Source: an uncultured Collinsella sp. (GTDB taxonomy: Bacteria > Actinomycetota > Coriobacteriia > Coriobacteriales > Coriobacteriaceae). From it: 20,012 bases of DNA. The stretch is taken from positions 1 through 20,012 of the forward strand of contig URIJ01000015.1 in assembly GCA_900547835.1 (NCBI GenBank), given 5' to 3'. The notes beneath the pieces were generated by a model. The model saw only the letters and a program-made list of their open reading frames with translations, ran no database searches and was not told where the DNA came from. Positions 6,380 to 15,821 of the stretch are shown piece by piece (positions within the stretch are counted from its first letter, which is position 1; each line of letters opens with the position of its first letter). A program made the position numbers and the translations under genes.

Positions 6380-7183
6380 GTGGAAATTTTTGAAAAGCTG
6401 CCTGATGAGATTAATCATCTGGTCAGCGAGTTCAGCTCCACCCCTGTCGTGGGCGATCTGAGCTGCGGCATCACGCAGTACTCGTTTTGGCTGATCGTCT
6501 CCACGATCGTGCTCCTGATCGTCCTGGCCGTGTTCAAGAAGAAGCAGACCCTGGTTCCCAAGGGCTTCTTCGTCAACGGTTTCGAGTACATCATCGAGTA
6601 CGTCGAGAACGATATCGGCAAGGGCGTCGTGGGTGAGAACTGGAAGAAGCACTTCCCGTTCCTGTGCTCGCTTTTCCTGTTCATCCTGATCAATAACATG
6701 ATTGGCCTGATTCCGGGAATGAAGCCCGGCACCGGCGCAATCGGCTCCACCGCCGCGCTCGCCATCTTCGCCTTCGTGTACTTCATCTACTACGGATGCA
6801 AGGCTCACGGCGTGATCGGCTACATCAAGAGCCTCGCCCCGCAGGGCGTGAGCTTCCCGATGAACGTGCTCGTGTGGGTCGTCGAGCTCTTCTCGACCTT
6901 CCTGCGCCTCATCACGCTCGCCGTCCGTCTGTTCTGCAACATGTTCGCAGGACACGTGGTCATGGGCTCGTTCGCCATCATGGCGAGCATGTTCATGCAG
7001 CCGCTGCTTCAGCAGGTTTCCGCGGCTCACGCCGTCGGCGCCCTGCCTTCGCTGGCCTGGCTTGCCATCCTCATCCTGATCTATGCGATCGAGCTTGTGG
7101 TCGGCGCCATTCAGGCTTACGTCTTCACGGTCCTTACCGCCGTGTATGTCTCCGAGGCAGAGGAGGTCGCGGAGGAGGAGTAG
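6380..7183 (+). CDS. atpB: ATP synthase F0 subunit a
   Basis: Membrane stator subunit that forms the proton half-channels next to the c-ring. The 267-residue protein has several membrane segments. The essential arginine is R183 in AVRLFCNMFAGH, and the conserved glutamine is Q245 in IQAYVFTVLTAVY. The GTG start at 6380 follows GAAAGG with 6-base spacing and gives MEIFEKLPDEIN. The C-terminus is a short acidic tail (EAEEVAEEE). Motifs and location make the call secure. A 124-base gap with a small hairpin (GCCTTA 7196-7201 with TAAGGC 7206-7211) separates it from atpE, the largest gap inside the operon. Confidence 0.96.
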   Translation: MEIFEKLPDEINHLVSEFSSTPVVGDLSCGITQYSFWLIVSTIVLLIVLAVFKKKQTLVPKGFFVNGFEYIIEYVENDIGKGVVGENWKKHFPFLCSLFLFILINNMIGLIPGMKPGTGAIGSTAALAIFAFVYFIYYGCKAHGVIGYIKSLAPQGVSFPMNVLVWVVELFSTFLRLITLAVRLFCNMFAGHVVMGSFAIMASMFMQPLLQQVSAAHAVGALPSLAWLAILILIYAIELVVGAIQAYVFTVLTAVYVSEAEEVAEEE

Positions 7184-7307
7184 TCTTCCGTTCGCGCCTT
7201 AAAGGTAAGGCAATTCGTTAAACCGCCGGTGCCCGTACCCATGGAGCCCGGCAGTTATAAAAAGGTTATCCTGCGTGAAATAAGACACGCACGACAAAGG
7301 AGGAATC

Positions 7308-7502
7308 GTGGGAGTTATCGGTTACGGTCTCGGTGTTATCGGCGCTGGTCTTGCTATCGGCCTGTCTGCTCTGGGTGCTACGGGTGCTATGGCCCGTCAG
7401 CCTGAGGTCCAGGGCCGCGTGTTCACCGTCTTCATCATGGGCTCCGCCTTCGGCGAGGCTCTGGCTCTGATCGGCTTCGTTGTCGCGCTGATCGTTAAAT
7501 AG
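7308..7502 (+). CDS. atpE: ATP synthase F0 subunit c (short form)
   Basis: Forms the rotating c-ring. The 64-residue hairpin has two glycine-rich helices joined by the polar loop ARQPE (29-33). The proton-carrying carboxylate is E50 in GSAFGEALALIG. The start is GTG at 7308, just after a near-perfect AAAGGAGG (7296-7303). A stop at 7281-7283 and no start codon in between rule out a longer form. It is shorter than the usual 70-80 residues, mainly at the N-terminus. Aligned on the polar loop, the position of the Na+-binding Gln of sodium-type c subunits is Ile, and the residue after E50 is Ala rather than Ser or Thr. This argues for proton rather than sodium coupling. The strong ribosome site fits the high copy number of subunit c. 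Confidence 0.96.
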   Translation: MGVIGYGLGVIGAGLAIGLSALGATGAMARQPEVQGRVFTVFIMGSAFGEALALIGFVVALIVK

Positions 7503-7517
7503 CACGGAGCGTCAAGT

Positions 7518-8120
7518 ATGAATCTTTCATCCCAGAAGAGCGCGATCGCACTCTCCGCGTCCGCGGCCGCGCTGCTCATGCCGGTTTCCGCGTTCGCCGA
7601 GGACGGCGCTGCCGGTGCGGACATCCTCATCCCTAAGATGGCGGAGTTCATCCCGGCACTTATCGCCTTCCTGATCATCTGGATCGTGCTGGCCAAGGTC
7701 GCCCTGCCGGGCATCATGAAAACCATGGAGGAGCGCGGCAAGAAGATCGAGGAGAGCCTCGACGAGGCCGAGAAGACCAAGCAGGAGGCTATCGCCAAGC
7801 GCGCTGAGTCCGACTCGATCGTCACCGACGCCCGTCGTCAGGCTGCCGACATCGTTCTCGAGGCCCGTAAGGACGCCGAGTCCGAGCGCGCCCGTATCAT
7901 CGAGGCTGCTCACAAGGAGGCCGAGGAGATCATCGCCAAGGCCCATACGACCGTCGAGGACGAGCGCAAGTCCATCTACGCCGGTGCCGCGAGCTCCATC
8001 GCCGACCTGTCCGTTGCCGTCGCCACCAAGATCGTGGGCGAGGCACTCGAGGACGATGCCGAGCAGAAGAAGCTCATCGAGCGCTACATCCAGGAAGCAG
8101 GTAGCCTGAATGCCGACTAG
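7518..8120 (+). CDS. atpF: ATP synthase F0 subunit b
   Basis: Peripheral stalk subunit linking the membrane sector to F1. The 200-residue protein has one membrane helix (about 43-60, FIPALIAFLIIWIVLAKV) followed by a long charged helix of heptad character (about 70-185), as expected for b. It also begins with a signal-peptide-like segment (SAIALSASAAALLMPVSAFAED, about 8-29) with an Ala-x-Ala site, which is absent from E. coli AtpF. An alternative start without this segment is not supported by a ribosome site, while ACGGAG (7504-7509) serves the ATG at 7518. The end overlaps atpH by 11 bases. Confidence 0.95.
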   Translation: MNLSSQKSAIALSASAAALLMPVSAFAEDGAAGADILIPKMAEFIPALIAFLIIWIVLAKVALPGIMKTMEERGKKIEESLDEAEKTKQEAIAKRAESDSIVTDARRQAADIVLEARKDAESERARIIEAAHKEAEEIIAKAHTTVEDERKSIYAGAASSIADLSVAVATKIVGEALEDDAEQKKLIERYIQEAGSLNAD

Positions 8121-8586
8121 CCGCTATCAGGACAAGGTGCTCGAGACCTACGCGCGTTCCCTTTTGGAAGCCGCCAAGGCCGAGAACCATGTGTTCGAGG
8201 ACCTCGAGATGGTCGAGCGCTTGGCTTCTGCCAGCCCCGAGATCATCGCCGTGCTCGACACCATGTCCAAGCGCGACCAGCTCGACCTTCTTCCCAAGGT
8301 GGCAGCTGCCTTTAAGTATGTTGCCGAGGAAGACGAGGATGTAGTGGGCGTGACCGTCACCACGGCGATCCCGCTCGACGACGAGCTGCGTCAAACCATC
8401 ACTAAGAAATGCGAGCAGGACTTCGGCCGCAAGGTATTCCTTATCGAGCAGGTCGACCCGTCTATCGTGGGCGGCCTGGTGCTCGAGGCCCGCGGCGAGC
8501 GTCGTGACATCTCCGTCAAGACGCAGCTGCGCATCGCGCAGGAGACCCTCGCAAACTCTGCTAATTCGTACGGAGGTGAAGCCTAA
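8110..8586 (+). CDS. atpH: ATP synthase F1 subunit delta
   Basis: Connects the top of the F1 head to the peripheral stalk. The 158-residue protein is slightly short for the family. It has an N-terminal helical domain (RYQDKVLETYARSLLEAAK) and the typical C-terminal motif VDPSIVGGLVLEARGERRDISVKTQLR. It starts within the end of atpF, so translation is probably coupled, and its TAA overlaps the atpA ATG by one base (TAATG). Confidence 0.94.
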   Translation: MPTSRYQDKVLETYARSLLEAAKAENHVFEDLEMVERLASASPEIIAVLDTMSKRDQLDLLPKVAAAFKYVAEEDEDVVGVTVTTAIPLDDELRQTITKKCEQDFGRKVFLIEQVDPSIVGGLVLEARGERRDISVKTQLRIAQETLANSANSYGGEA

Positions 8587-10184
8587 TGTCCGAAACCCTC
8601 AATGCCCAGGATATCGCCAAGAAACTGCAGGAGCAGCTCACGAGCCTCTCCGCGACGGTCGATACGCATGAGGTTTCAACGGTCGACGAGGTAGGCGACG
8701 GCATCGCGCGCGTCTCCGGCCTCAAGAGCGCCATGGCAGGCGAGCTTCTGGAGTTCAAGAGCTCCGATACCGGTGAGACCGTCTTCGGCCTTGCCCAGAA
8801 CCTTGACCGTGACGAGGTCGGCGCCGTTCTGTTCGGTGCCGTCGACTCCATCAAGGAAGGCGACGAGTGCCGCACCACTGGCCGCATTATGGATATTCCC
8901 GTGAGCCGTGCAATGCTCGGCCGCGTCGTCAATCCGCTCGGCCAGCCCATCGACGGTTTGGGTGACATTGTCGCCACGCACCGTCGTCCCATCGAGTTCA
9001 AGGCCCCCGGCGTCATCGACCGTACCCCGGTGTGCGAGCCGGTCCAGACCGGCCTATTGGCTATCGACTCCATGGTGCCTATCGGCCGCGGCCAGCGCGA
9101 GCTTATCATCGGCGACCGTAAGACCGGTAAGACCGCCATTGCCATCGACGCTATCCTCAATCAGCGCGGCAAGGGCATGGTCTGCATCTATGTCGCCATC
9201 GGCCAGAAGGCCTCCACGGTTGCTAACATCCGCGAGACCCTCGCTCAGCACGGTGCGCTCGACTACACCATCATCGTTTCGGCAACCGCTGCTGATTCTG
9301 CCCCTATGCAGTACATCGCGCCTATGGCCGGTGCCGCTATCGGCGAGTTCTTCATGTACAACGGCGAGGACGGTAAGCCCGCCAGCGAGACCAACCCCGG
9401 CGGTCACGTGCTTGTCATCTACGATGACCTGTCCAAGCAGGCCGTGGCTTACCGTCAGATGTCGCTGACGCTGCATCGTCCGCCCGGACGCGAGGCCTAT
9501 CCTGGCGACATCTTCTACCTGCACTCTCGTCTGCTCGAGCGTGCCGTCAAGATGTCCAAGAAGAACGGTTACGGCTCCATGACGGCCCTGCCGATTATCG
9601 AGACCCAGGATGGCGACGTTTCGGCCTACATTCCGACAAACGTCATTTCCATTACCGATGGTCAGATTTACCTGCAGTCCGAGCTCTTCTTCCAGGGCCA
9701 GCGCCCGGCAGTCGACGTGGGTATCTCCGTGTCCCGCGTCGGTGGTGACGCTCAGACCAAGGCCATGAAGCAGGTTGCCGGCAACCTTCGCCTGGACCTC
9801 GCTTCATATCAGGAGCTCGCCGGCTTTACGCAGTTCGGCTCCGACCTTGACGAGGCTACGCAGAAGCAGCTTACCCACGGCGCTCGCATGACCGAGCTCC
9901 TTAAGCAGCCGCGCTACAAGCCGTTTGAGGTTTCCGAGCAGATCGTTACGCTGTTTGCCGGCAACGAGGGCTTCCTCGACGATCTCGAGATCGCCGACGT
10001 GCTTCCCTTCCGTGCCGAGCTCATCGAGTACATGGACAACGGTTTTGGCTCGTTGCTCGACAAGGTTCGCGCCAAGAAGATCGACGATGACACCAAGGCT
10101 GAGCTCCTGCGCGTCATCGGCGACTTTAAGCAGCAGTTCATGGCAAAGCACCATGCCGATACGACTGGATCAGAGGAGAACTAA
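8586..10184 (+). CDS. atpA: ATP synthase F1 subunit alpha
   Basis: Non-catalytic nucleotide-binding subunit of the F1 hexamer. The 532-residue protein has the P-loop GDRKTGKT (176-183) and the arginine finger R384 in SVSRVGGDAQ, which completes the catalytic site of the neighbouring beta subunit. Its start overlaps the atpH stop, and GGAGGTG lies just upstream at 8573-8579. A short extension at the C-terminus (HADTTGSEEN) is unremarkable. The length and every key motif agree with the family. Confidence 0.98.
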   Translation: MSETLNAQDIAKKLQEQLTSLSATVDTHEVSTVDEVGDGIARVSGLKSAMAGELLEFKSSDTGETVFGLAQNLDRDEVGAVLFGAVDSIKEGDECRTTGRIMDIPVSRAMLGRVVNPLGQPIDGLGDIVATHRRPIEFKAPGVIDRTPVCEPVQTGLLAIDSMVPIGRGQRELIIGDRKTGKTAIAIDAILNQRGKGMVCIYVAIGQKASTVANIRETLAQHGALDYTIIVSATAADSAPMQYIAPMAGAAIGEFFMYNGEDGKPASETNPGGHVLVIYDDLSKQAVAYRQMSLTLHRPPGREAYPGDIFYLHSRLLERAVKMSKKNGYGSMTALPIIETQDGDVSAYIPTNVISITDGQIYLQSELFFQGQRPAVDVGISVSRVGGDAQTKAMKQVAGNLRLDLASYQELAGFTQFGSDLDEATQKQLTHGARMTELLKQPRYKPFEVSEQIVTLFAGNEGFLDDLEIADVLPFRAELIEYMDNGFGSLLDKVRAKKIDDDTKAELLRVIGDFKQQFMAKHHADTTGSEEN

Positions 10185-10189
10185 GCCCT

Positions 10190-11097
10190 ATGGCCAACCT
10201 TCGCGACATTAAGAAGCGAATCTCCTCGGTTACCACGACCAAGCAGATCACGCGCACGATGGAAATGGTCTCTACGGCCAAGATTCGTCGTGCCCTCGAT
10301 CGCTCCAAGCAGGCCGAGCCCTATAAGGAGGCGCTGACCGACGTCATGTTGACGGTTGCCGGCGACGCCTCCTGCTCGGGTACCGACCCCATGCTGCAGA
10401 GGCATGAGACGGTAAAGCGCGGCCTGATTGTCGTCATTGCTTCGGACCGCGGCCTTGCCGGCGGTTTCAATACGACGGTGGAGCGCACGGCCGAAAAGCT
10501 CGCCGCTTCTTGGGCGAACAATAGCATCGAGTGCGAGATCATTGCGTGCGGACGCAAGCCGGCCACGTATTTCCGCGACCGCGCGAACGTCATCATGCAC
10601 TTTGAGGGCAATTCCTCCGAGCCCGATTTCAATCAGGCTCGCATGATTTCCTCTCATATCTGCGATGCGTATCGTGCCGGTGAGCTTGACCGTGTCGAGC
10701 TTGTCTACCACCACGCCAAGAACCGCGTGGATCAGGAGCTTCGCGTCGAGCACTTGCTGCCGCTCGATCCCGAGATGATCGCTATGGCCCACGGTCCGCG
10801 TAAGAACGAGACCGACGCCCCTAAGCGCATCTCGTCCACGTTCGAGTTCGTGCCCTCTCCCGAGCATGTTCTCGGCAAGCTTGTACCGTCGTATATCCTG
10901 ACGGTCATCTACCAGGCCCTGATCGATTCGGCGGCTGCCGAGCAGGGTGCACGCCGCAAGGCCATGCACTCCGCGACGGAAAACGCCACCGCGATCATCT
11001 CGACCCTTACCCGCACGTATAGTCGCGTGCGTCAGGCTTCGATCACGACCGAGATTAACGAGATCGTCGGCGGAGCCTCAGCATTGGAGGAACAGTA

Positions 11098-11098
<1 letters not shown>
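10190..11098 (+). CDS. atpG: ATP synthase F1 subunit gamma
   Basis: Central rotor shaft that couples c-ring rotation to catalysis. The 302-residue protein has the N-terminal coiled-coil signature MANLRDIKKRISSVTTTKQI and a matching C-terminal helix (SATENATAIISTLTRTYSRV and onward to EINEIVGGASAL), which together form the shaft. The start at 10190 is preceded by AGAGGAG (10172-10178). The stop overlaps the atpD start by one base (TAATG). Confidence 0.97.
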
Positions 11099-12552
<1,454 letters not shown>

Positions 12553-12555
12553 GTT

Positions 12556-12948
12556 ATGCGTATCCGCATCGTGTGCCCCGTGAGCTGCGCCTATGAGGGC
12601 GACGCTGCGTTTGTGTCGATTCCGTCCACGGATGGCGAGTTTGGCGTCCTGCCTGCTCACTCCAGCGAGATCTGCACGATCGACCGCGGTTACGTTCGCG
12701 TTTCCGATAAGGCCATGGGCACTGTCGACCACACGTTTGCCGTGGCCGGCGGCTATGCCCAGGTTGCGGACGATGTCGTGACCGTTCTCGCCGAGCGCGC
12801 TTGCGATTTGGCGACCGTCGATGCCGACAAGCTTAAAGCTGATATTCAAGGTTTTGAAGAGAAGCTGGGTAATTTGTCGGAGGATGATGCACGCCGCGCC
12901 TACCTCTATAATGAAATCGCATGGTGTAAGCTCAAGCTTGCCCAATAG
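12556..12948 (+). CDS. atpC: ATP synthase F1 subunit epsilon
   Basis: Small rotor-associated subunit that also inhibits ATP hydrolysis in many bacteria. The 130-residue protein has the N-terminal beta-barrel domain (VSIPSTDGEFGVLPAHSSEI) and a short C-terminal helical pair (DADKLKADIQGFEEKLGNLS onward). It begins 3 bases after atpD and is the last gene of the operon. A perfect TATAAT (12907-12912) lies near its 3' end and may belong to a promoter for murA. Confidence 0.95.
   Translation: MRIRIVCPVSCAYEGDAAFVSIPSTDGEFGVLPAHSSEICTIDRGYVRVSDKAMGTVDHTFAVAGGYAQVADDVVTVLAERACDLATVDADKLKADIQGFEEKLGNLSEDDARRAYLYNEIAWCKLKLAQ
12907..12912 (+). promoter_or_regulatory. Perfect -10 box inside atpC, possible murA promoter
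   Basis: TATAAT occurs in the codons Tyr-Asn-Glu near the end of atpC. It is unusual in such GC-rich coding sequence. No good -35 box is found 16 to 18 bases upstream, so the promoter is only possible. A transcript from here would cross the hairpin at 12985-13017 before murA. Confidence 0.25.
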
Positions 12949-12984
12949 TCAAACGATTTAGCGTTCGACCATTTGCGAACACAT

Positions 12985-13023
12985 CATGCCCGGGATGGCC
13001 CAGCCATCCCGGGCATGCTTTTT
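12985..13023 (+). terminator. Terminator of the ATP synthase operon
   Basis: A perfect 15-bp stem (12985-12999 with 13003-13017) has a 3-base loop and is followed by C and five Ts (13019-13023). It is a strong intrinsic terminator. The T-tract runs straight into the murA ribosome site GAAAGGG (13024-13030). Confidence 0.93.
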
Positions 13024-13036
13024 GAAAGGGTAGACC

Positions 13037-14320
13037 TTGGATATTATCCGCGTTGAGGGTGGCCACGCCATCGGAGGCTCTGTGCCCGTTTCGGGCGCCA
13101 AGAACTCCGCGCTCAAACTCATGGCGGCAACGCTTCTGGCGCCGGGCAAGACGACGCTGCAGAACGTGCCCGATATTTCCGATGTCCACGTGATGGGCAA
13201 GGTGCTCAAGGGTATGGGCGCCACAATCGATGTCCTTGACGAGCACACGCTCGAGATTGATACCTCTCAGGTCGATTCTTGGGAGGCCCCCTACGAGCTC
13301 GTTGCCAAGATGCGTGCTTCCACCGCCGTGATGGGACCCCTGCTGGGTCGCTTCCATCGCGCCAAGATCGCCATGCCGGGCGGCTGCAACCTGGGTGCTC
13401 GCAAGATCGATATGCACATTCTTGGTCTTGAGGCCCTGGGCGTTGAGTTCGATACCGCCCACGGCTACATCAACGCTAATGCGCCCCAAGGTCTGCGCGG
13501 TACCACCGTCACGCTCGAGTTCGCCAGCGTCGGTGCGACCGAGAACCTCATCATGGCATCCGTGCGCGCGCAGGGCACCACGGTTATCGACAATGCCGCC
13601 CGCGAGCCCGAGATCGTCGATCTCGCCAACATGCTCAACGAGATGGGCGCCAAGATTGTCGGCGCGGGTACGCCCGTCGTGACCATCGAGGGCGTGGAAG
13701 AACTGCATCCTGTTACCCATCGCGTAGTGGGCGACCGCATCGAGGCCGGTACCTTTATCGTTGCCGGTGCGTTGATGGCCGACGATCGCGGTGTCGATGT
13801 CATGGGCTTTTGCCCCATTCACTTGGGCATGGTGCTCAAGAAGATGGAGCTCATGGGTATCGACTGCGAGCGTACCGACGACGGCGTCCATGTGAACCGT
13901 GCCGAGCGTATCAAGCCGGTCGATATCCAGACGCTTCCGTTCCCCGGTTTCCCGACCGACATGCAGGCGCAGATTATGGTACTCTCCGCCCTTGCCGATG
14001 GCAGTTCCGTTATTACCGAAAACATCTTCGAGAATCGCTTTATGTTTGCCTCTGAGCTGGTGCGCATGGGTGCCGACATTCGTATCGAGAGCCATCACGC
14101 CATGATTCATGGCGTCAAGGGCTTCTCGGGTGCACAGGTTACCTCGCCCGATCTGCGTGGCGGAGCGGCCCTCGTCGTAGCGGGCTTGATCGCCGACGGG
14201 ACGACCGAGGTTTCGGCCATTCATCACATCAAGCGCGGCTACGAGCAGTTTGTCGAAAAGCTGCAGGCGCTCGGCGCGCATGTCGAGCATGCTACCGTCC
14301 CCGATCCCGTCATCTACTAA
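13037..14320 (+). CDS. murA: UDP-N-acetylglucosamine 1-carboxyvinyltransferase
   Basis: Transfers enolpyruvate from PEP to UDP-GlcNAc, the first committed step of peptidoglycan synthesis. The 427-residue protein covers the whole family length: SGAKNSALKLMAATLLAPG at the N-terminus, PGGCNLGARKIDMHI with the active-site cysteine C117, AAREPEIVDLAN, FPTDMQAQ, and HIKRGYEQFVEKLQALGA at the C-terminus. Because the residue is Cys, not Asp, the enzyme should be of the fosfomycin-sensitive type. The start is TTG at 13037, chosen because GAAAGGG lies 6 bases before it and MDIIRVEGG fits the family. No in-frame ATG is near. The adjacent LCP gene suggests a cell-envelope pair. Confidence 0.97.
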   Translation: MDIIRVEGGHAIGGSVPVSGAKNSALKLMAATLLAPGKTTLQNVPDISDVHVMGKVLKGMGATIDVLDEHTLEIDTSQVDSWEAPYELVAKMRASTAVMGPLLGRFHRAKIAMPGGCNLGARKIDMHILGLEALGVEFDTAHGYINANAPQGLRGTTVTLEFASVGATENLIMASVRAQGTTVIDNAAREPEIVDLANMLNEMGAKIVGAGTPVVTIEGVEELHPVTHRVVGDRIEAGTFIVAGALMADDRGVDVMGFCPIHLGMVLKKMELMGIDCERTDDGVHVNRAERIKPVDIQTLPFPGFPTDMQAQIMVLSALADGSSVITENIFENRFMFASELVRMGADIRIESHHAMIHGVKGFSGAQVTSPDLRGGAALVVAGLIADGTTEVSAIHHIKRGYEQFVEKLQALGAHVEHATVPDPVIY

Positions 14321-14332
14321 TACAGGTTGCCT

Positions 14333-15568
14333 ATGTTTAATAAAAAGCCCCTCGCGGATACCGCCACCCGAAGACCCTCAACTGGTGCGCAGGCCAAGAT
14401 CTACAGTCGCGATAACGTGGCTCGCTATTCCGAGCGCGCTCGCCAACGTCGTCGTAGCCACACGATTCGTCACGTCGCGCTCATTGTCGTGCTTGGCGTG
14501 CTGCTGAGTGCCACTACCGCTGCCGGCCTGTGGTTTGCCACCATTATGGGCAAGCTCGGCGATTCTAATGTCATTACCGACAATCTGCGTCGGGTTCTGG
14601 TTGACACCGATGAGGCAAAGGATCCGTTCTACGTGCTGCTTCTTGGTACCGACGGCCGTCCGGGCGAGGATACGTATCGTGCCGACTCGATTATCCTGGC
14701 ACGCATCGACCCCACGCAAAAGCAGGCGACGCTCATTTCCGTTCCGCGCGACACCAAGGTCGAGTACAAGGGCGAGACCATGAAGATCAACGCCTGCCAT
14801 ACCGTTGGCGGCGCCGAGGCCATGGTCGAGGCGGTCAACGAGCTGTGCGGTGTTCAGATTTCCCACTATGCCGAGGTCAGCTTCGACGGTATGCAGGCGC
14901 TGATTGATTCGGTTGGCGGTATCGACATTAACGCAACCGATGATGTTGACGACCCCGAGCACCTGGATATTAAGATTACCGCTGGCCAGCAGCATATGGA
15001 CGGTGCCACCGCCCTTACCTATGCCCGCTGCCGCTACACCTATGCCGACGGCGATTACACGCGCATGCGCCACCAGCGTCAGGTGCTTGGCGCCCTTGCC
15101 AACCAGATTCTCAATAACTTCGATGCCACGAAGATCTTTGGCCTGGTTAATTCGCTGTCCGATATGCTCGTAACCGATATGAGCGTTCAGGATATCGTGG
15201 CTACGGTCAACGCCATGCGCGGTATGGATGTCGACGGTATCTACTCGGCCAACCTGCCCTCGTACGCCGACGACAGCACCATGATCGACGGTGTGAGCTA
15301 CGTCTTTGTCTACGAGGACGAGCTCAAGGAAATGATGGAGCGCGTCGATGCCGGCAAGGATCCCAAGGGTCCCAACACCATGGGTCTTTCCGACGGTTCC
15401 AGCTCTACGATCGGCGACCTGAACAACAACACGTCTGACGACTACGCAAACGGTACCGCAACCTCATCGGTCAGCTCTGACGATTCCGATGACTCAAGCG
15501 ATTCGAGCGATTCGGACTACTACGAAGAGCCCACCGGCGACGGCAACGGCTACGAAGCCAACTACTAA
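14333..15568 (+). CDS. LytR-CpsA-Psr (LCP) family cell-wall glycopolymer ligase
   Basis: Predicted to attach undecaprenyl-linked glycopolymers to peptidoglycan on the outer face of the membrane. The 411-residue protein has a basic cytoplasmic N-terminus, one membrane helix (48-70) and the LCP domain (about 98-262). Key residues are D107, R116 and D118 (LGTDGRPGEDTYRADS), R139 and D140 (SVPRDTK), and R244 and R246 in DYTRMRHQRQ. A low-complexity tail rich in Ser, Asp, Asn and Tyr follows (about 345-411). The ATG at 14333 is preferred over an in-frame TTG at 14327 because CAGG (14323-14326) sits 6 bases before it. It lies 12 bases after murA, so the two are probably co-transcribed. The exact polymer is unknown. 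Confidence 0.93.
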   Translation: MFNKKPLADTATRRPSTGAQAKIYSRDNVARYSERARQRRRSHTIRHVALIVVLGVLLSATTAAGLWFATIMGKLGDSNVITDNLRRVLVDTDEAKDPFYVLLLGTDGRPGEDTYRADSIILARIDPTQKQATLISVPRDTKVEYKGETMKINACHTVGGAEAMVEAVNELCGVQISHYAEVSFDGMQALIDSVGGIDINATDDVDDPEHLDIKITAGQQHMDGATALTYARCRYTYADGDYTRMRHQRQVLGALANQILNNFDATKIFGLVNSLSDMLVTDMSVQDIVATVNAMRGMDVDGIYSANLPSYADDSTMIDGVSYVFVYEDELKEMMERVDAGKDPKGPNTMGLSDGSSSTIGDLNNNTSDDYANGTATSSVSSDDSDDSSDSSDSDYYEEPTGDGNGYEANY

Positions 15569-15596
15569 GTTACGGCGTTTTACCAAACGCCGTAAC
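15569..15596 (+). terminator. Hairpin directly after the LCP stop codon
   Basis: A perfect 12-bp stem (15569-15580 with 15585-15596) with loop TACC begins right after the stop codon. There is no T-tract, so it may stabilise the mRNA end or act together with the terminator 40 bases downstream. Confidence 0.55.
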
Positions 15597-15638
15597 GGCT
15601 CGACGCTGCGCGCCGCCCAAGGCGACAATTTGTCATTC

Positions 15639-15680
15639 AAAAGGCAGGGCATGACCAGAAGGTCAATGCCCTGCCTTTTT
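15639..15680 (+). terminator. Intrinsic terminator of the murA-LCP unit
   Basis: A long stem of about 18 bp with one bulged base (15639-15656 with 15661-15679) closes the loop AGAA and ends in five Ts (15676-15680). This is a strong Rho-independent terminator for the plus-strand genes. Confidence 0.92.
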
Positions 15681-15756
15681 CATGCCAACTTGTTCGCCTT
15701 GGACGTCGCTCGCTGACGTTGGCTCAACCTGCGGTGCTGACTACTCCCCTTGCACC

Positions 15757-15797
15757 AAAAACCGCCCCGTTCTCGGTTTTGAGGACGGGGCGGTTTT
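15757..15797 (-). terminator. Terminator of pepT, possibly bidirectional
   Basis: A perfect 13-bp stem (15758-15770 with 15785-15797) has a 14-base loop that can form a small inner CTC/GAG stem. On the minus strand the hairpin is followed by a run of five Ts (As at 15757-15761), so it ends pepT. The plus-strand side has only four Ts and would back up the LCP terminator. Confidence 0.88.
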
Positions 15798-15821
15798 GCT
15801 TACCTGGATTGTTCGAGTTCC

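Noticed and set aside
12932..14290. Minus-strand open frame of 452 codons opposite murA
   Set aside because: Antisense shadow of a well-identified gene.
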